64,000 bases of DNA from Paucihalobacter sp036825875 (GCF_036825875.1 NZ_DAISXK010000001.1:1-64000); one strand, 5' to 3'; counted from the stretch's first letter, positions 43,118-53,796 are shown. Numbers and translations: made by a program. The notes: a model not told the origin generated them from the letters alone.

Positions 43118-45550
43118 ATGCACATTTCTTATTCAAGTTTACTGAAACACGTTGCAGTGATCGCTGCTTTCGTAATCATATCATTAGCCTATTTTAGTCC
43201 TGTTCTTCAAGGAAAAGAAATTTTCCAAAGCGATATCATGCATTATATTGGCATGAGCAAACAGCAAAAGGATTTTAAAGCTGCAAACAATCAGGAAACC
43301 TATTGGACCAACAGTGCCTTTGGAGGTATGCCAACTTACCAGCTCGGCGCGCGGTATAGCAACCATTATATCAAAAGTTTAGATGCTGCTTTAAGATTTT
43401 TACCGCGTCCTGCTGATTATCTGTTTCTCTATTTTATAAGCTTTTACATTTTTCTTATAAGCCTAAAAGTCGATTTTAAATTAGCAGCATTGGGCGCTTT
43501 GGCATTTGGATTTTCAACCTATTTAATTATTATTCTCGGGGTTGGTCATAATAGCAAGGCTCATGCCATCGCTTATATGCCGTTGGTTTTGAGTGGTATT
43601 GTGTTGGCTTTTAACAAGAAATACATTTATGGTTTTTTACTCACTTCGGTCGCTATGGCTCTAGAAATAAGTACCAACCATCCGCAAATGACCTACTACT
43701 TAATGTTGCTGGTTTTAGTGTTAGGGCTTACATATCTTATTAAAGCATTTAAAGAAAAAGAACTACCTCATTTTTTTAAAACTGTTGGTATACTATCAGT
43801 TGCCGTTGTCATCGGCTTGGTATTAAATGCAGCACCACTCATGGCAACTCAAGAGTATGTGCAAGAAAGTACCCGTGGTAAAAGCGACATCACCGTCAAT
43901 CCAGATGGTTCAGACAAGCCCGAATCCACAGGCTTAGATAAAGAATATATTACCGAATACAGCTACGGTATTACTGAAACTTTCAACCTGTTTATCCCAA
44001 GATTTATGGGAGGTGGCAGTTATGAAGATGTAGGTAAAGAATCCCAAACCTATCAGTTTTTTAAAGATCAAGGTGCGTCGCCAATTCAAGCATTAGAGGC
44101 TACCAAAAGCACACCAACCTATTGGGGCGCGCAGCCCATTGTGGAAGCACCAGCTTATATTGGTGCCGTGGTTATTTTCTTATTTGTGCTAGCATTGTTC
44201 CTCTTAAAAGGTTCCGTTAAGTGGTGGTTACTAGCTGGAACAATCATGTCGCTATTGTTATCCTACGGAAAAAACTTAGAATTTCTAACAGAATTTTTTA
44301 TCAACTACGTGCCGCTTTATAACAAATTTAGAGCCGTGAGTTCCATTCAAGTAATTTTAGAACTCTGTGTTCCGGCATTGGGTATTTTGGGGCTTCAGCA
44401 GTTGTTTAAAACCGATAATCAAAAAATTAAACTTAAAGCCCTTAAAAACACCGTTTTTGTAACTGCCGGAATTGCACTGGTCTTCTTGTTATTTAAAGAT
44501 GCCCTTTTAGACTTTGTAGGCGCCAACGATGGGTTTTACCGTCAGAATTATGGCAACGAATTTATCGATGCTGTAACGGACGATAGAAAGTCGATGTTTA
44601 CTTCGGATACTATTAGAACTTTGGTTTTGGTATTGTTATCTGCTGGGGTTTTACTGGCATTTGTGACTTCAAAAATTGATAAACTCAAAACGGTGATTGG
44701 CTTAGCGGTTTTGATATTTTTTGACTTGGTTATGGTAAACCGTAACTACGTTAACAACGATAATTTCGTGTCCTCAATTCAAGTGAATAAACCCTATCAA
44801 GCCAATGCAGCCGACATTGAAATCATGAAAGATGATGGCCATTTTAGAGTATTTGACTTGAGTAATGATGGACGACGTTCTCCTGCAAAGGCTTCTTATT
44901 TTCACAATAGTTTAGGGGGTTATCATGCCGCTAAATTGGGTCGTTATAATGATGTATATAATTTTTATGTGTTGAATAATAACATCAATGTTTTAAATAT
45001 GTTGAACACCAAATACATTATTATTGAAAACGAAGAAGGTGCTATTTTTCCTTATAAAAATGAGGAATCCAACGGCAATGCGTGGTTTGTAAACGAAGTT
45101 CAAACCTTGTCTAACGAAGATGAGGTGCTGCTATCTCTAGATACTTTAAATCACAAGAAAATCGCCGTAACCAGCGAAGATTTAGGCTTAAAACGCAACT
45201 TTAAAACCGATTCTACTGCGGTAATTAATTTGGTGGAATACAAACCTAATTATCTTAAATACCAATCCAATAACCAATACGAAAGCCTAGCAGTGTTTTC
45301 TGAAATTTATTATGCCAACGGCTGGAAAGTTTTAGTAGATGGTAATGAACAACCATATTATAGACTCAATTACCTATTGAGAGCATTACCTTTAGAAGCC
45401 GGCCAACACACCATTGAATTCAAGTTTGAACCCGAAGTGGTAGAAAAAGGCAGTAGCATTATGCTTGCTGGCGCTTTTGTATTTGGAATATTACTGATAG
45501 GCGGATTGTACTATCAATTCAAAAGGTCTCCAGAGAAGGAAGATAAATAA
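43118..45550 (+). CDS. YfhO family membrane protein
   Basis: An 810-residue membrane protein with about 12-13 transmembrane segments. A large extracytoplasmic loop follows the first, and a long soluble C-terminal domain lies at about 550-780 before a last helix. FGGMPTYQLGARYSNHYIK, GHNSKAHAIAYMPL and TNHPQMTYYLMLLV are typical of Bacteroidota YfhO. The family is GT-C-like; Bacillus YfhO glycosylates lipoteichoic acid. Here it probably decorates a surface glycan, given the glycosyltransferase and flippase that follow. Confidence 0.88.
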   Translation: MHISYSSLLKHVAVIAAFVIISLAYFSPVLQGKEIFQSDIMHYIGMSKQQKDFKAANNQETYWTNSAFGGMPTYQLGARYSNHYIKSLDAALRFLPRPADYLFLYFISFYIFLISLKVDFKLAALGALAFGFSTYLIIILGVGHNSKAHAIAYMPLVLSGIVLAFNKKYIYGFLLTSVAMALEISTNHPQMTYYLMLLVLVLGLTYLIKAFKEKELPHFFKTVGILSVAVVIGLVLNAAPLMATQEYVQESTRGKSDITVNPDGSDKPESTGLDKEYITEYSYGITETFNLFIPRFMGGGSYEDVGKESQTYQFFKDQGASPIQALEATKSTPTYWGAQPIVEAPAYIGAVVIFLFVLALFLLKGSVKWWLLAGTIMSLLLSYGKNLEFLTEFFINYVPLYNKFRAVSSIQVILELCVPALGILGLQQLFKTDNQKIKLKALKNTVFVTAGIALVFLLFKDALLDFVGANDGFYRQNYGNEFIDAVTDDRKSMFTSDTIRTLVLVLLSAGVLLAFVTSKIDKLKTVIGLAVLIFFDLVMVNRNYVNNDNFVSSIQVNKPYQANAADIEIMKDDGHFRVFDLSNDGRRSPAKASYFHNSLGGYHAAKLGRYNDVYNFYVLNNNINVLNMLNTKYIIIENEEGAIFPYKNEESNGNAWFVNEVQTLSNEDEVLLSLDTLNHKKIAVTSEDLGLKRNFKTDSTAVINLVEYKPNYLKYQSNNQYESLAVFSEIYYANGWKVLVDGNEQPYYRLNYLLRALPLEAGQHTIEFKFEPEVVEKGSSIMLAGAFVFGILLIGGLYYQFKRSPEKEDK

Positions 45551-45575
45551 AAACAGTCTGGTTAATGTTGTATAA

Positions 45576-46865
45576 ATGAAGTCTAAAAAAGTACTCATTA
45601 TCGCTTATTATTGGCCGCCAGCTGGTGGACCAGGCGTACAACGTTGGTTGAAATTCGTAAAGTATTTGCCAGATTTCGATATAGAGCCGGTAGTTTACGT
45701 TCCAGAAAATGCAACCTATCCCATTACAGATGAAACCTTGTTGAATGAAATTCCGAGTAACATCACCATCTTAAAGCAACCGATTAAAGAACCCTATGCA
45801 CTTGCGTCTTTAGTGTCTAAAAAACAAACCAAATCACTGTCTTCTGGAATTATAACCAGCGAAAAAAAACAATCGCTTTTAGAGCGCTTGCTGTTGTTTG
45901 TAAGAGGTAACTTTTTTATTCCTGATGCACGTGCTTCCTGGGTGCGACCGTCAGTGGATTTTTTACGTGAATACCTAGATAATAACGACATCAATACCAT
46001 TATTACCACCGGACCACCACACAGTGTGCATTTAATTGGACTCGGGTTAAAAGCACAATTAAAGCTAAACTGGATTGCAGATTTTAGAGATCCATGGACT
46101 ACCATTGGATATCACAAGGCTTTAAAGCTCATGCCATATGCTAAAAACAAACATCTTCGGCTAGAGCATGAGGTGTTAACCAATGCCAACCATATCGTTG
46201 TTACAAGTCAACTAACTAAAACGGAATTTTCAACAAAAACCAAACAGCCCATTTCCATTATCACCAACGGATTTGATAATGTAGACACCATAATCGTACC
46301 TAAGAAATCCGATTTTGTAATGGCACATATCGGTTCCTTGTTATCAAAGCGCAACCCTAAAATCTTATGGAAGGTACTTTCGGAATTGGTGGCTACCAAC
46401 ACCGATTTTAAAAACCACTTCCGATTAGAACTGGCAGGTATCATTAGCCATGAAGTATTCGATTCTATAGAACACTTCGGACTCACAGCTTACACAAAAA
46501 ACCTTGGATATTTAAGTCACCAAGAAGCACAAAAACTACAGCGAAGCGCTCAGGTATTACTACTGATTGAAATAGATTCCGAAGATACCAAAGCCATCAT
46601 CCCTGGAAAACTATTTGAATATATGGTTTCGAATACCCCAATTTTAGCGATTGGCCCGCAAGATGCTGATGTTTCAAAACTTATTAAAGACACCAATACG
46701 GGGATTTATGCAACCACCATGGATGCGCCTACCATAAAGAGACATATCTTAGCGTATTTTAGCCGGTATCAAAATAACACACTAGAATTGTACCCCATTG
46801 GACTTGAAAAATACAGCCGTAAAATGCTTACCAAACGCCTATCCGAAATCATCAAATGGGAATAG
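45576..46865 (+). CDS. Glycosyltransferase, GT-B fold (family 4-like)
   Basis: A 429-residue glycosyltransferase. The N-terminal AYYWPPAGGPGVQRWLKFVKYL is the acceptor-domain loop of GT4-like enzymes, TTGPPHSVHLIGLGLK follows, and WIADFRDPW is a hallmark of this subgroup. The C-terminal nucleotide-sugar domain has HIGSLLSKRNPKILW and IPGKLFEYMVSNTPILAIG with the donor-binding Glu. Sugar and acceptor unknown. Its end overlaps the flippase start by 10 bases. Confidence 0.88.
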   Translation: MKSKKVLIIAYYWPPAGGPGVQRWLKFVKYLPDFDIEPVVYVPENATYPITDETLLNEIPSNITILKQPIKEPYALASLVSKKQTKSLSSGIITSEKKQSLLERLLLFVRGNFFIPDARASWVRPSVDFLREYLDNNDINTIITTGPPHSVHLIGLGLKAQLKLNWIADFRDPWTTIGYHKALKLMPYAKNKHLRLEHEVLTNANHIVVTSQLTKTEFSTKTKQPISIITNGFDNVDTIIVPKKSDFVMAHIGSLLSKRNPKILWKVLSELVATNTDFKNHFRLELAGIISHEVFDSIEHFGLTAYTKNLGYLSHQEAQKLQRSAQVLLLIEIDSEDTKAIIPGKLFEYMVSNTPILAIGPQDADVSKLIKDTNTGIYATTMDAPTIKRHILAYFSRYQNNTLELYPIGLEKYSRKMLTKRLSEIIKWE

Positions 46866-48310
46866 TTAAAAGCCAATCTATTCAAAACACATTCAGCACC
46901 TACTTGGGCTTTGGGTTAGGCGCCGTTAACACCTTGTTTCTTTACACCCATTTTCTCACCGATGCGTATTATGGTTTGGTAGCTTTTATTTTGTCTACTT
47001 CCAACATTATCATGCCACTTATGGCCTTTGGGGTACACAATAGCATTATTAAATATTACTCGTCCTATCGCACCAAGCATTCTATACAATCATTTTTAAC
47101 GATGATGCTGTTTTTGCCCTTACTGGCAATCATACCAATCGGCGGTATGGGTTATCTTGCTTTTGATGTGATTGTGGAATCGCTGTCTGTAAAAAATCCC
47201 ATAGTTAGCGATTATGTGGCACACATTTATCTTGTAGCCATCGCCATGGCTTACTTTGAAGTATTTTTTGCCTGGAGTAAGGTACACATGCAAACCGTGT
47301 TTGGTAATTTTATGAAAGAAGTCTTTCACCGATTGGCCATTATGATTCTTTTGTTTACCGTGCATTTAGAATGGCTGAGTATTCCAGCTTTTGTCAATGG
47401 GGTAGTAGTTGTATATTTAGTAAGAATGCTTATTATGAAAATAACAGCTTTTAGTATTCAATTTCCAAAACTCCGATTTCATAAGGTGTCTAATTTTAGA
47501 GAAGTATTTTCGTATTCTGCTATAATTATCATAGCGGGTTCGGTAGCTACTTTGCTGTTAGACATCGACAAGTTTATGCTCAACTATTACATTCCCATTG
47601 AGGAAGTTGCCTATTACAGCGTAGCAGTTTTTATTGCAACGGTCATATCTGTACCACAACGCGCTATGCATCAAATTTTAGCACCGTTAAATGCTAAGTT
47701 TTTAAACGAAGACAACCTGCCTGAACTTCAAAACTTGTATCTGAGAAGTTCCATAACGCTCTTCACTGTAAGTGGCTTGATATTTTTACTCATTGTGTTA
47801 AATATTAATCAGTTGTATAAAATAATTCCTAATCAATTTTCAATAGGCTTATATGTGGTGTTTTTTATCAGTGCCGCCAAATTGTTTGATAGTTTATTAG
47901 GAAGTAATAACGCCATCTTATTTAATAGTCAATATTATAGGGTAGTGGTATTATTGGGTGTTATTTTGGCAATAGCTACGGTAGTATTTAATTTAATATT
48001 TATTCCAATATTTGGTATCAATGGCGCTGCTTTTGCAACTTTCTTGGCCATGGTTTTGTACAATGTTTTTAAACTCTTTTATGTAAATAGAAAATTTAAA
48101 GTGCAACCAATTTCTTCTAAAACGGTGGCGCTAACTGCTATAATTGTTGTGAGTATGATAGTGTTTTACTTCTGGGAATTTCCTTTTCATCCATTAATAA
48201 ATATAATTTTGAAATCGGCTTTAATAAGCTTGAGTTATGCCGTTATGGTAATAAAGTTTCAAATTTCTGAAGACGTCATAGCAGTGTTTCGTGCTTACAA
48301 GAAAAAATAA
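46856..48310 (+). CDS. Wzx-type polysaccharide flippase
   Basis: A 484-residue protein with about 14 transmembrane helices, the MATE/MVF-like polysaccharide transporter layout. The start (QNTFSTYLGFGLGAVNTLFLYTHFLTDAYYGLVAFILS) and GINGAAFATFLAMVLYNVFKL near the end are typical. It would move an undecaprenyl-linked oligosaccharide across the inner membrane. It overlaps the glycosyltransferase by 10 bases; with YfhO this is a small surface-glycan module, but a full Wzy or ligase set is absent. Confidence 0.87.
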   Translation: MGIVKSQSIQNTFSTYLGFGLGAVNTLFLYTHFLTDAYYGLVAFILSTSNIIMPLMAFGVHNSIIKYYSSYRTKHSIQSFLTMMLFLPLLAIIPIGGMGYLAFDVIVESLSVKNPIVSDYVAHIYLVAIAMAYFEVFFAWSKVHMQTVFGNFMKEVFHRLAIMILLFTVHLEWLSIPAFVNGVVVVYLVRMLIMKITAFSIQFPKLRFHKVSNFREVFSYSAIIIIAGSVATLLLDIDKFMLNYYIPIEEVAYYSVAVFIATVISVPQRAMHQILAPLNAKFLNEDNLPELQNLYLRSSITLFTVSGLIFLLIVLNINQLYKIIPNQFSIGLYVVFFISAAKLFDSLLGSNNAILFNSQYYRVVVLLGVILAIATVVFNLIFIPIFGINGAAFATFLAMVLYNVFKLFYVNRKFKVQPISSKTVALTAIIVVSMIVFYFWEFPFHPLINIILKSALISLSYAVMVIKFQISEDVIAVFRAYKKK

Positions 48311-48414
48311 AACGGGAGTATTATAAACGAGAAAATCCCACAAGGTGCTTTGAGGCATACGTCTTGCAGGACTTTCTAACTAACCAACCAAAATTATGTT
48401 TACTTTCTGTTTTT

Positions 48415-49599
48415 TTACTGTCGGCTACGTCTTGAGCTTGTAGCTTGAGTATTGCTTGAATTACTTCTACTTTGCGTAACTCTTGTGCTGTTATTAGATG
48501 TACGAGAATTTTGTGTGTTTGGTTTTCGTACATTGCTATTATTTGTTTTTCTGTTCACTTGAGACATGTTTCTAGTGTTGTTTGTCACAGTGTTAGCACC
48601 AGAAATTCTAGTAGTAGAATTTGTTGGTCTAACTGTGGCATTATTGTTAACACGATTATTACTTTGAACGTTTCTTACCGCATCAGAATTATTATTTCTG
48701 TTTGTTTGAGTCGTCCTAACAGCAGCGCTATTACTTCTTGTACTATTCTGTCTAGTCGCAGCATTGTCAGTGCTTCTTGTACTGTTTTGTCTTGTTGAAG
48801 CATTACTATTTCTTCTGTCAGTATTAGTGCTTCTAACCGAGTTATCATTATCTCTTCTAGTTGAATTAGAAGCTACACGACTGTTATTATCGGTTCTATA
48901 ACTGTCGCTTATGCGAGCATCATTGGTGCGTCTGCCATTTACTAAGGCTTGTCCTCGACGGCTATTGATATCTACCACATGGCGGTAATTATTAGTGTAA
49001 GGTCTATAATATGTATATCTTACTGGCTGATAATAGGTGCGATAAGGGATTGGTCTTACAATGCAATAGTTATAAGCAGGAATCGTATAAAAACGGTGCC
49101 ATGGTCTGTACACATAGCCTCTGTTATAAACATTTATAAATCCGTTGTAGTGGCTAAATACATTGTTTCGGTAGAATACGTTTAATCCTCCAAGACGTAC
49201 TATTCTTCCAAAGTTATTGTAGTGTACAAATACATTTCCAATTTGATTTACACGTCCGAAGTAATCATAATAAATCGGGGTGTGTAATATCTGAACTACC
49301 GCACCAAAATCGTCGTATTGAACATATGGATTGTAGTTAAATCCAGTGTTGAAACTTATAGATACGTTTGGTGAATTAAAACCAGCGTTTACATTAGGTC
49401 CGTAATTGGGCAAATAGAAATCGAATTGCCCATCAGGAAACACCGAAAATTCAATATTACCTTCTACAAAGATGAAAGAATTTCCATAACCATTCACAAA
49501 ACTATTAGTTGAAGAATGGGCTTCAAAAGTGTTGTTACTTGCGCTTACAGTATTTCCTATAAGAAACATCGCTGTAAATAAAAAGGCTAGATTTTTCAT
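48415..49599 (-). CDS. Secreted protein with long N/S/R/T-rich low-complexity tail
   Basis: A 394-residue protein with a signal peptide (about 1-20, ending VSAS). Residues 40-160 form a tyrosine-, asparagine- and glycine-rich region with repeated strand units (PIYYDYFGRVNQIGNVFVHY, NNFGRIVRLGGLNVFYRN). Residues 160-215 are Tyr/Arg/Pro-rich. From about 215 to the end the sequence is almost only Asn, Ser, Arg and Thr, with repeated words such as TRQNSTRS. It is strongly basic and probably disordered. No known domain recognised. The tail could bind acidic polysaccharide or DNA outside the cell; this is inference. Confidence 0.75.
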   Translation of the reverse strand: MKNLAFLFTAMFLIGNTVSASNNTFEAHSSTNSFVNGYGNSFIFVEGNIEFSVFPDGQFDFYLPNYGPNVNAGFNSPNVSISFNTGFNYNPYVQYDDFGAVVQILHTPIYYDYFGRVNQIGNVFVHYNNFGRIVRLGGLNVFYRNNVFSHYNGFINVYNRGYVYRPWHRFYTIPAYNYCIVRPIPYRTYYQPVRYTYYRPYTNNYRHVVDINSRRGQALVNGRRTNDARISDSYRTDNNSRVASNSTRRDNDNSVRSTNTDRRNSNASTRQNSTRSTDNAATRQNSTRSNSAAVRTTQTNRNNNSDAVRNVQSNNRVNNNATVRPTNSTTRISGANTVTNNTRNMSQVNRKTNNSNVRKPNTQNSRTSNNSTRVTQSRSNSSNTQATSSRRSRQ

Positions 49600-49806
49600 A
49601 ATTGTAGGGTTTTAAATTAAACTCATTTATCAATTTACAAACAGCGTGCCAAAAAACGAAAATAGAGTTTATGATGCTGTAAATCAATATTAAAAAAATT
49701 TTAGTGGTAGAAAATTTATACAATTGTTAAAGAGGGTATTAATAATCAGCACATTTTTTTTTACTTTTATTTCATTGTAATCCCTTTTCAGAATTTTTTC
49801 AAACAG

Positions 49807-50880
49807 ATGAAATCAGAACAGCACCATTGCTTAAACTGTGGCTACGAATTAGAAGATGATTTTGAGTTTTGTCCGCATTGTGGACAAAAAACCGAGGATA
49901 AGCTTACCATCGGTGTCTTGTTTTATAATACGATTTCAAACTATTTTTCATTTGATGCGCGCTTTTTAAAGAGTTTTGTGCCGCTGATCTTTAGACCTGG
50001 ATACTTGCCCGCGAAGTTTCTAGAAGGTAAGCGTTTACTGTATTTGCATCCAGCCCAAATGTATTTATTTATATCAGTGATTTTCTTTTTTATTTTTTCA
50101 TTCAGTGTTAGAGAGCAAGTGCAAGCTGTTAATAAAGCCGTTCAGAAAGCGACGTTACTAGACAGTCCTGATAAGGCAGTCAAAAAATTTAGTGTAGAGT
50201 TAGACACACTTCAAACACAAAAAATAGCTTCAGTACTTAAGGAGAATCAAAAGCAATTAAATATTCCTGATGAAGATTTAAAGGAAATAGATTCCGTGCT
50301 CAAAGGAAACAATGCCAGAGTAGTTTCTAGCAATGGTTTTCCGCGATACAGGGAGCGCGAGCTGGACTCGTTAATTTCCTTAAATAAAACTGATGACGAA
50401 ATATATGCTTTTATGGGTTTAAAGTCGGATGCCACTTATTTGACTAGACGCCTATTTAAACAGCTTTTAAAATTTCATAAAACTAAAGATGGTGGCACCA
50501 TTTTACAAACATTCTATGATAGTATACCAATTGTATTATTTTTCCTGTTACCGCTGTTTGCCTTGTTTTTAAAAATCTTGTATTTCAATAAAGGTACCTA
50601 TCCGCACCATCTGGTTTTTAGCTTTTATTATTTTGCTTTTGTGTTTGCTGTTTTAAGTATATTCACCATTCTAAATTTAAATTGGGAGATTTACGAATTG
50701 GTTAATACACTGTTCATTTTAGCCTTATTTGTGTATTTGTTTTTAGCCATGAAACGCTTTTACAGACAGGGCGTGTTTCTTACTATTTTCAAGTTTGGCG
50801 TATTAAGCTTTAGCTTTCTATTATTTATAACGCCTATTACGGCAATATTCCTAATTTTTTATGCTTTATTATTTTACTAA
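49807..50880 (+). CDS. DUF3667 membrane protein with N-terminal zinc ribbon
   Basis: A 357-residue protein. The N-terminus is a zinc ribbon with Cys8, Cys11, Cys22 and Cys25 (CLNCG and CPHCG knuckles). Next comes the DUF3667 core FSFDARFLKSFVPLIFRPGYLPAKFLEGKR. A first membrane segment (about 85-103) is followed by a long soluble region rich in Lys and Asp (105-235), then four C-terminal transmembrane helices. The family is common in Bacteroidota; function unknown. Confidence 0.85.
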   Translation: MKSEQHHCLNCGYELEDDFEFCPHCGQKTEDKLTIGVLFYNTISNYFSFDARFLKSFVPLIFRPGYLPAKFLEGKRLLYLHPAQMYLFISVIFFFIFSFSVREQVQAVNKAVQKATLLDSPDKAVKKFSVELDTLQTQKIASVLKENQKQLNIPDEDLKEIDSVLKGNNARVVSSNGFPRYRERELDSLISLNKTDDEIYAFMGLKSDATYLTRRLFKQLLKFHKTKDGGTILQTFYDSIPIVLFFLLPLFALFLKILYFNKGTYPHHLVFSFYYFAFVFAVLSIFTILNLNWEIYELVNTLFILALFVYLFLAMKRFYRQGVFLTIFKFGVLSFSFLLFITPITAIFLIFYALLFY

Positions 50881-50908
50881 ACATGCACACAAATGTTTCA
50901 AAATAACA

Positions 50909-53698
50909 TTAGTAAAGCTTTTCTTTTAAAAACTTTGCGGTGACCGATTTCTTATTCTTAACGAGTTCCTCAGGGGTGCCTTCAGCAACCAAATAACCAC
51001 CTTCAGAACCGCCATCCGGACCTAAGTCAATAATATGATCAGCGCATTTAATCAAATCTAAATTGTGCTCAATCACGATGATAGAATGACCTTTTTCTAT
51101 CAATGCATTAAAAGATTTCAGTAACTTTTGTATATCGTGAAAATGTAATCCCGTTGTAGGTTCATCAAAAATAAATAAAGCATTGTCACTTTGGCTACCT
51201 TTTCCAAAAAACGAGGCTAATTTGATGCGTTGTGCCTCACCACCCGATAGAGTGGACGAACTTTGTCCTAACGTTACATAACCTAAGCCAACATCTTGTA
51301 AAGGCTGTAATTTCTTTTGAACTTTAGATTGATTGTGCTTGTCAAAAAAGGCAATGGCATCGTCAATAGTAAGATTTAAAATATCGTGAATGCTGTGATT
51401 TTCAAATTGTACTTCTAACACTTCCTTTTTAAATCGCTTGCCATTACAAGTTTCACAAGTAAGATGCACATCGGCCATAAATTGCATTTCAATAGTAACT
51501 TCGCCTTCACCTTTACAGGTTTCGCAACGGCCACCATCCACATTGAACGAAAAGTGTTTGGCTTGATAATTTCTAATCTTACTCAGTTTTAAACCTGCAA
51601 ACAAAGCTCTGATGTCGTCGTAGGCTTTAATATAGGTAACGGGATTTGAACGCGACGACTTTCCAATGGGGTTTTGATCGACAAATTCAACGTGTTTGAT
51701 ATTGCTAAAGTTCCCTTCTATACCATCAAACTGACCAATTTTATCACTCACACCAGTGAATTGCTTTTGCAAGGCAGGATACAGCAATGTTTTTACCAAA
51801 GTACTTTTACCGCTTCCAGAAACTCCCGTAATCACCGTTAAACAATTTAACGGGAAACGCACATCAATGTTCTTCAAATTGTTTTCTCTTGCGCCTTTAA
51901 TGTCTATATAATATTTTGTAGAACGTCTTTTCTTAGGAATGGCAATAGACATGCGACCACTTAAATATTGTGCGGTTAAGGAATCCGATTTTAAGATGGT
52001 TTCAAAATCACCTTGTGCAACTACTTCACCGCCAAGGGTGCCAGCTTCCGGCCCAATGTCAATAATATCGTCAGAAGCCTTCATCATGTCTTCGTCATGT
52101 TCTACAACAATAACGGTGTTGCCTAAATCCCTTAAAACTTTTAAAACTTGAATGAGCTTTTCGGTATCTTTTGGATGCAATCCTATACTGGGTTCATCTA
52201 AAATATACATAGAACCGACCAAACTACTGCCCAAGGACGTAGCAAGATTTATACGCTGACTTTCACCTCCCGACAAGGTATTCGAACGGCGGTTTAGAGT
52301 CAGGTAGTCTAAACCAACATTACTTAAAAATTGTAGCCTGTTTTGTATTTCGGTTAATAGGCGTTTGGCGATTTGTGTATCGTAAACATTCAGCGTTAAA
52401 TTGCTAAAGAAATTTTTTAATTCTTTTACTGGTAATTCTACTAAATCCGAAATGGTTTTGTTACCAACCTTCAAATAATTTGCCTCTTTACGCAATCGTG
52501 TGCCATTACAAACTTTACATTTCGTTTTACCACGGTATCGCGATAGCATCACTCTATTTTGAATTTTATAAGCTTTAGATTCTAATTCTGCAAAAAAGCT
52601 GTTGAGTCCTTCAAAATATTGGTTGCCATTCCAAATAAGTTGTTTTTGTTCCGCGGTTAATTGAAAATATGGCTTATGTATAGGGAAGTCAAATTTATGT
52701 GAATTGTTTACCAACTGGTCGCGATACCAACTCATACTCTCGCCACGCCAAGGAAAAATAGCGTTTTCATACACCGATAAGGCTGAATTAGGAATCACTA
52801 AATCATCATCAATTCCAATCACATCGCCATAACCTTCGCAATTAGAGCAAGCACCATAAGGATTGTTAAAGCTAAACAAATGTACGTTGGGTTCAAGAAA
52901 TGTAAGACCATCTTCTTCAAATCGGTTATTGAACGAAGTATTACTGTTATTCGATAAATTTTCAACAATACAAGTACCTTTTCCTTCAAAAAAAGCGGTT
53001 TCTACGGCATCGGCAAGACGGTTGTAGAAATCGTCGTCATCTTTGGTGATTATACGATCTATTACCAAATATAAATTATTGTTTTTAAGTGTGGTTAGGT
53101 TACATTGATCCATGCGTAAAACCTCTTCATTTACCTTAATACGCGCGTAACCTTGCTGTTGTAGCACTTTTAATTTATCTTCTAATGTTCTGCCTTCTTC
53201 GAGCGAAATAGGAGAAAGCAATAAAAGCTTTTCACCTATTTCGTGCGTTTTAATATGCTTAATGACATCACTGGTAGTTTCCTTCTTAATAATATTACCA
53301 GTGGATGGTGAATAGGTAAGGCCAATTCTGGCAAACAATAATTTAAGATAATCGTAAATCTCAGTAGTGGTGCCAACGGTCGATCTAGGATTCGTAGAAT
53401 TCACCTTTTGTTCAATAGCGATGGCAGGCGCAATGCCTTTGATATAATCTACCTTGGGCTTGTTAAGGCGACCGAGAAACTGACGGGCATAACTAGACAA
53501 ACTTTCAACGTAGCGTCGTTGTCCTTCAGCATATAAGGTATCAAAGGCTAAACTAGACTTACCCGAACCAGAAAGTCCTGTAATAACAACTAGTTTGTGC
53601 CTCGGAATAACAACATCAATATGCTTGAGATTGTGCAAACTAGCACCTTTAATAATAATATATTGTTTAGGGTTTACCTCTAAATTTGTAGTATTCAT
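50909..53698 (-). CDS. uvrA: Excinuclease ABC subunit A
   Basis: A 929-residue DNA-damage recognition ATPase. Walker A motifs are GLSGSGKSS and GVSGSGKST. Signatures are TLSGGESQRI and TLSGGEAQRIKLA, with Walker B YILDEPSIGLHP and FIFDEPTTGLHF. Zinc-binding CxxC pairs are CSNCEGYG, CKVCNGTRL, CETCKGEGE and CETCNGKRF. It starts nucleotide excision repair by locating lesions with UvrB. All parts are intact. It is divergent from the ECF sigma factor. Confidence 0.97.
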   Translation of the reverse strand: MNTTNLEVNPKQYIIIKGASLHNLKHIDVVIPRHKLVVITGLSGSGKSSLAFDTLYAEGQRRYVESLSSYARQFLGRLNKPKVDYIKGIAPAIAIEQKVNSTNPRSTVGTTTEIYDYLKLLFARIGLTYSPSTGNIIKKETTSDVIKHIKTHEIGEKLLLLSPISLEEGRTLEDKLKVLQQQGYARIKVNEEVLRMDQCNLTTLKNNNLYLVIDRIITKDDDDFYNRLADAVETAFFEGKGTCIVENLSNNSNTSFNNRFEEDGLTFLEPNVHLFSFNNPYGACSNCEGYGDVIGIDDDLVIPNSALSVYENAIFPWRGESMSWYRDQLVNNSHKFDFPIHKPYFQLTAEQKQLIWNGNQYFEGLNSFFAELESKAYKIQNRVMLSRYRGKTKCKVCNGTRLRKEANYLKVGNKTISDLVELPVKELKNFFSNLTLNVYDTQIAKRLLTEIQNRLQFLSNVGLDYLTLNRRSNTLSGGESQRINLATSLGSSLVGSMYILDEPSIGLHPKDTEKLIQVLKVLRDLGNTVIVVEHDEDMMKASDDIIDIGPEAGTLGGEVVAQGDFETILKSDSLTAQYLSGRMSIAIPKKRRSTKYYIDIKGARENNLKNIDVRFPLNCLTVITGVSGSGKSTLVKTLLYPALQKQFTGVSDKIGQFDGIEGNFSNIKHVEFVDQNPIGKSSRSNPVTYIKAYDDIRALFAGLKLSKIRNYQAKHFSFNVDGGRCETCKGEGEVTIEMQFMADVHLTCETCNGKRFKKEVLEVQFENHSIHDILNLTIDDAIAFFDKHNQSKVQKKLQPLQDVGLGYVTLGQSSSTLSGGEAQRIKLASFFGKGSQSDNALFIFDEPTTGLHFHDIQKLLKSFNALIEKGHSIIVIEHNLDLIKCADHIIDLGPDGGSEGGYLVAEGTPEELVKNKKSVTAKFLKEKLY

Positions 53699-53796
53699 AG
53701 CAGCTTTTAAAACAAGTTTTGCAAAGATACGATAAGTATTTCATCGTAAAAAGCAGAGTATAGGACAATTAAAATGTTAAATTTTCGACTTAATTT

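Noticed and set aside
48336..48381. Imperfect inverted repeat between the flippase and the N/S/R/T-rich gene
   Set aside because: The arms have several mismatches and a long loop with no T-run, so I could not support a terminator.
48321..48533. 70-residue minus-strand frame overlapping the 3' end of the N/S/R/T-rich protein gene
   Set aside because: It is out of frame with the secreted protein, has no promoter, and its sequence looks like a frame-shifted reading of the repetitive tail.
49535..49723. 62-residue minus-strand frame over the start of the N/S/R/T-rich protein gene
   Set aside because: It overlaps the signal peptide region in another frame and the upstream intergenic DNA; no supporting feature.
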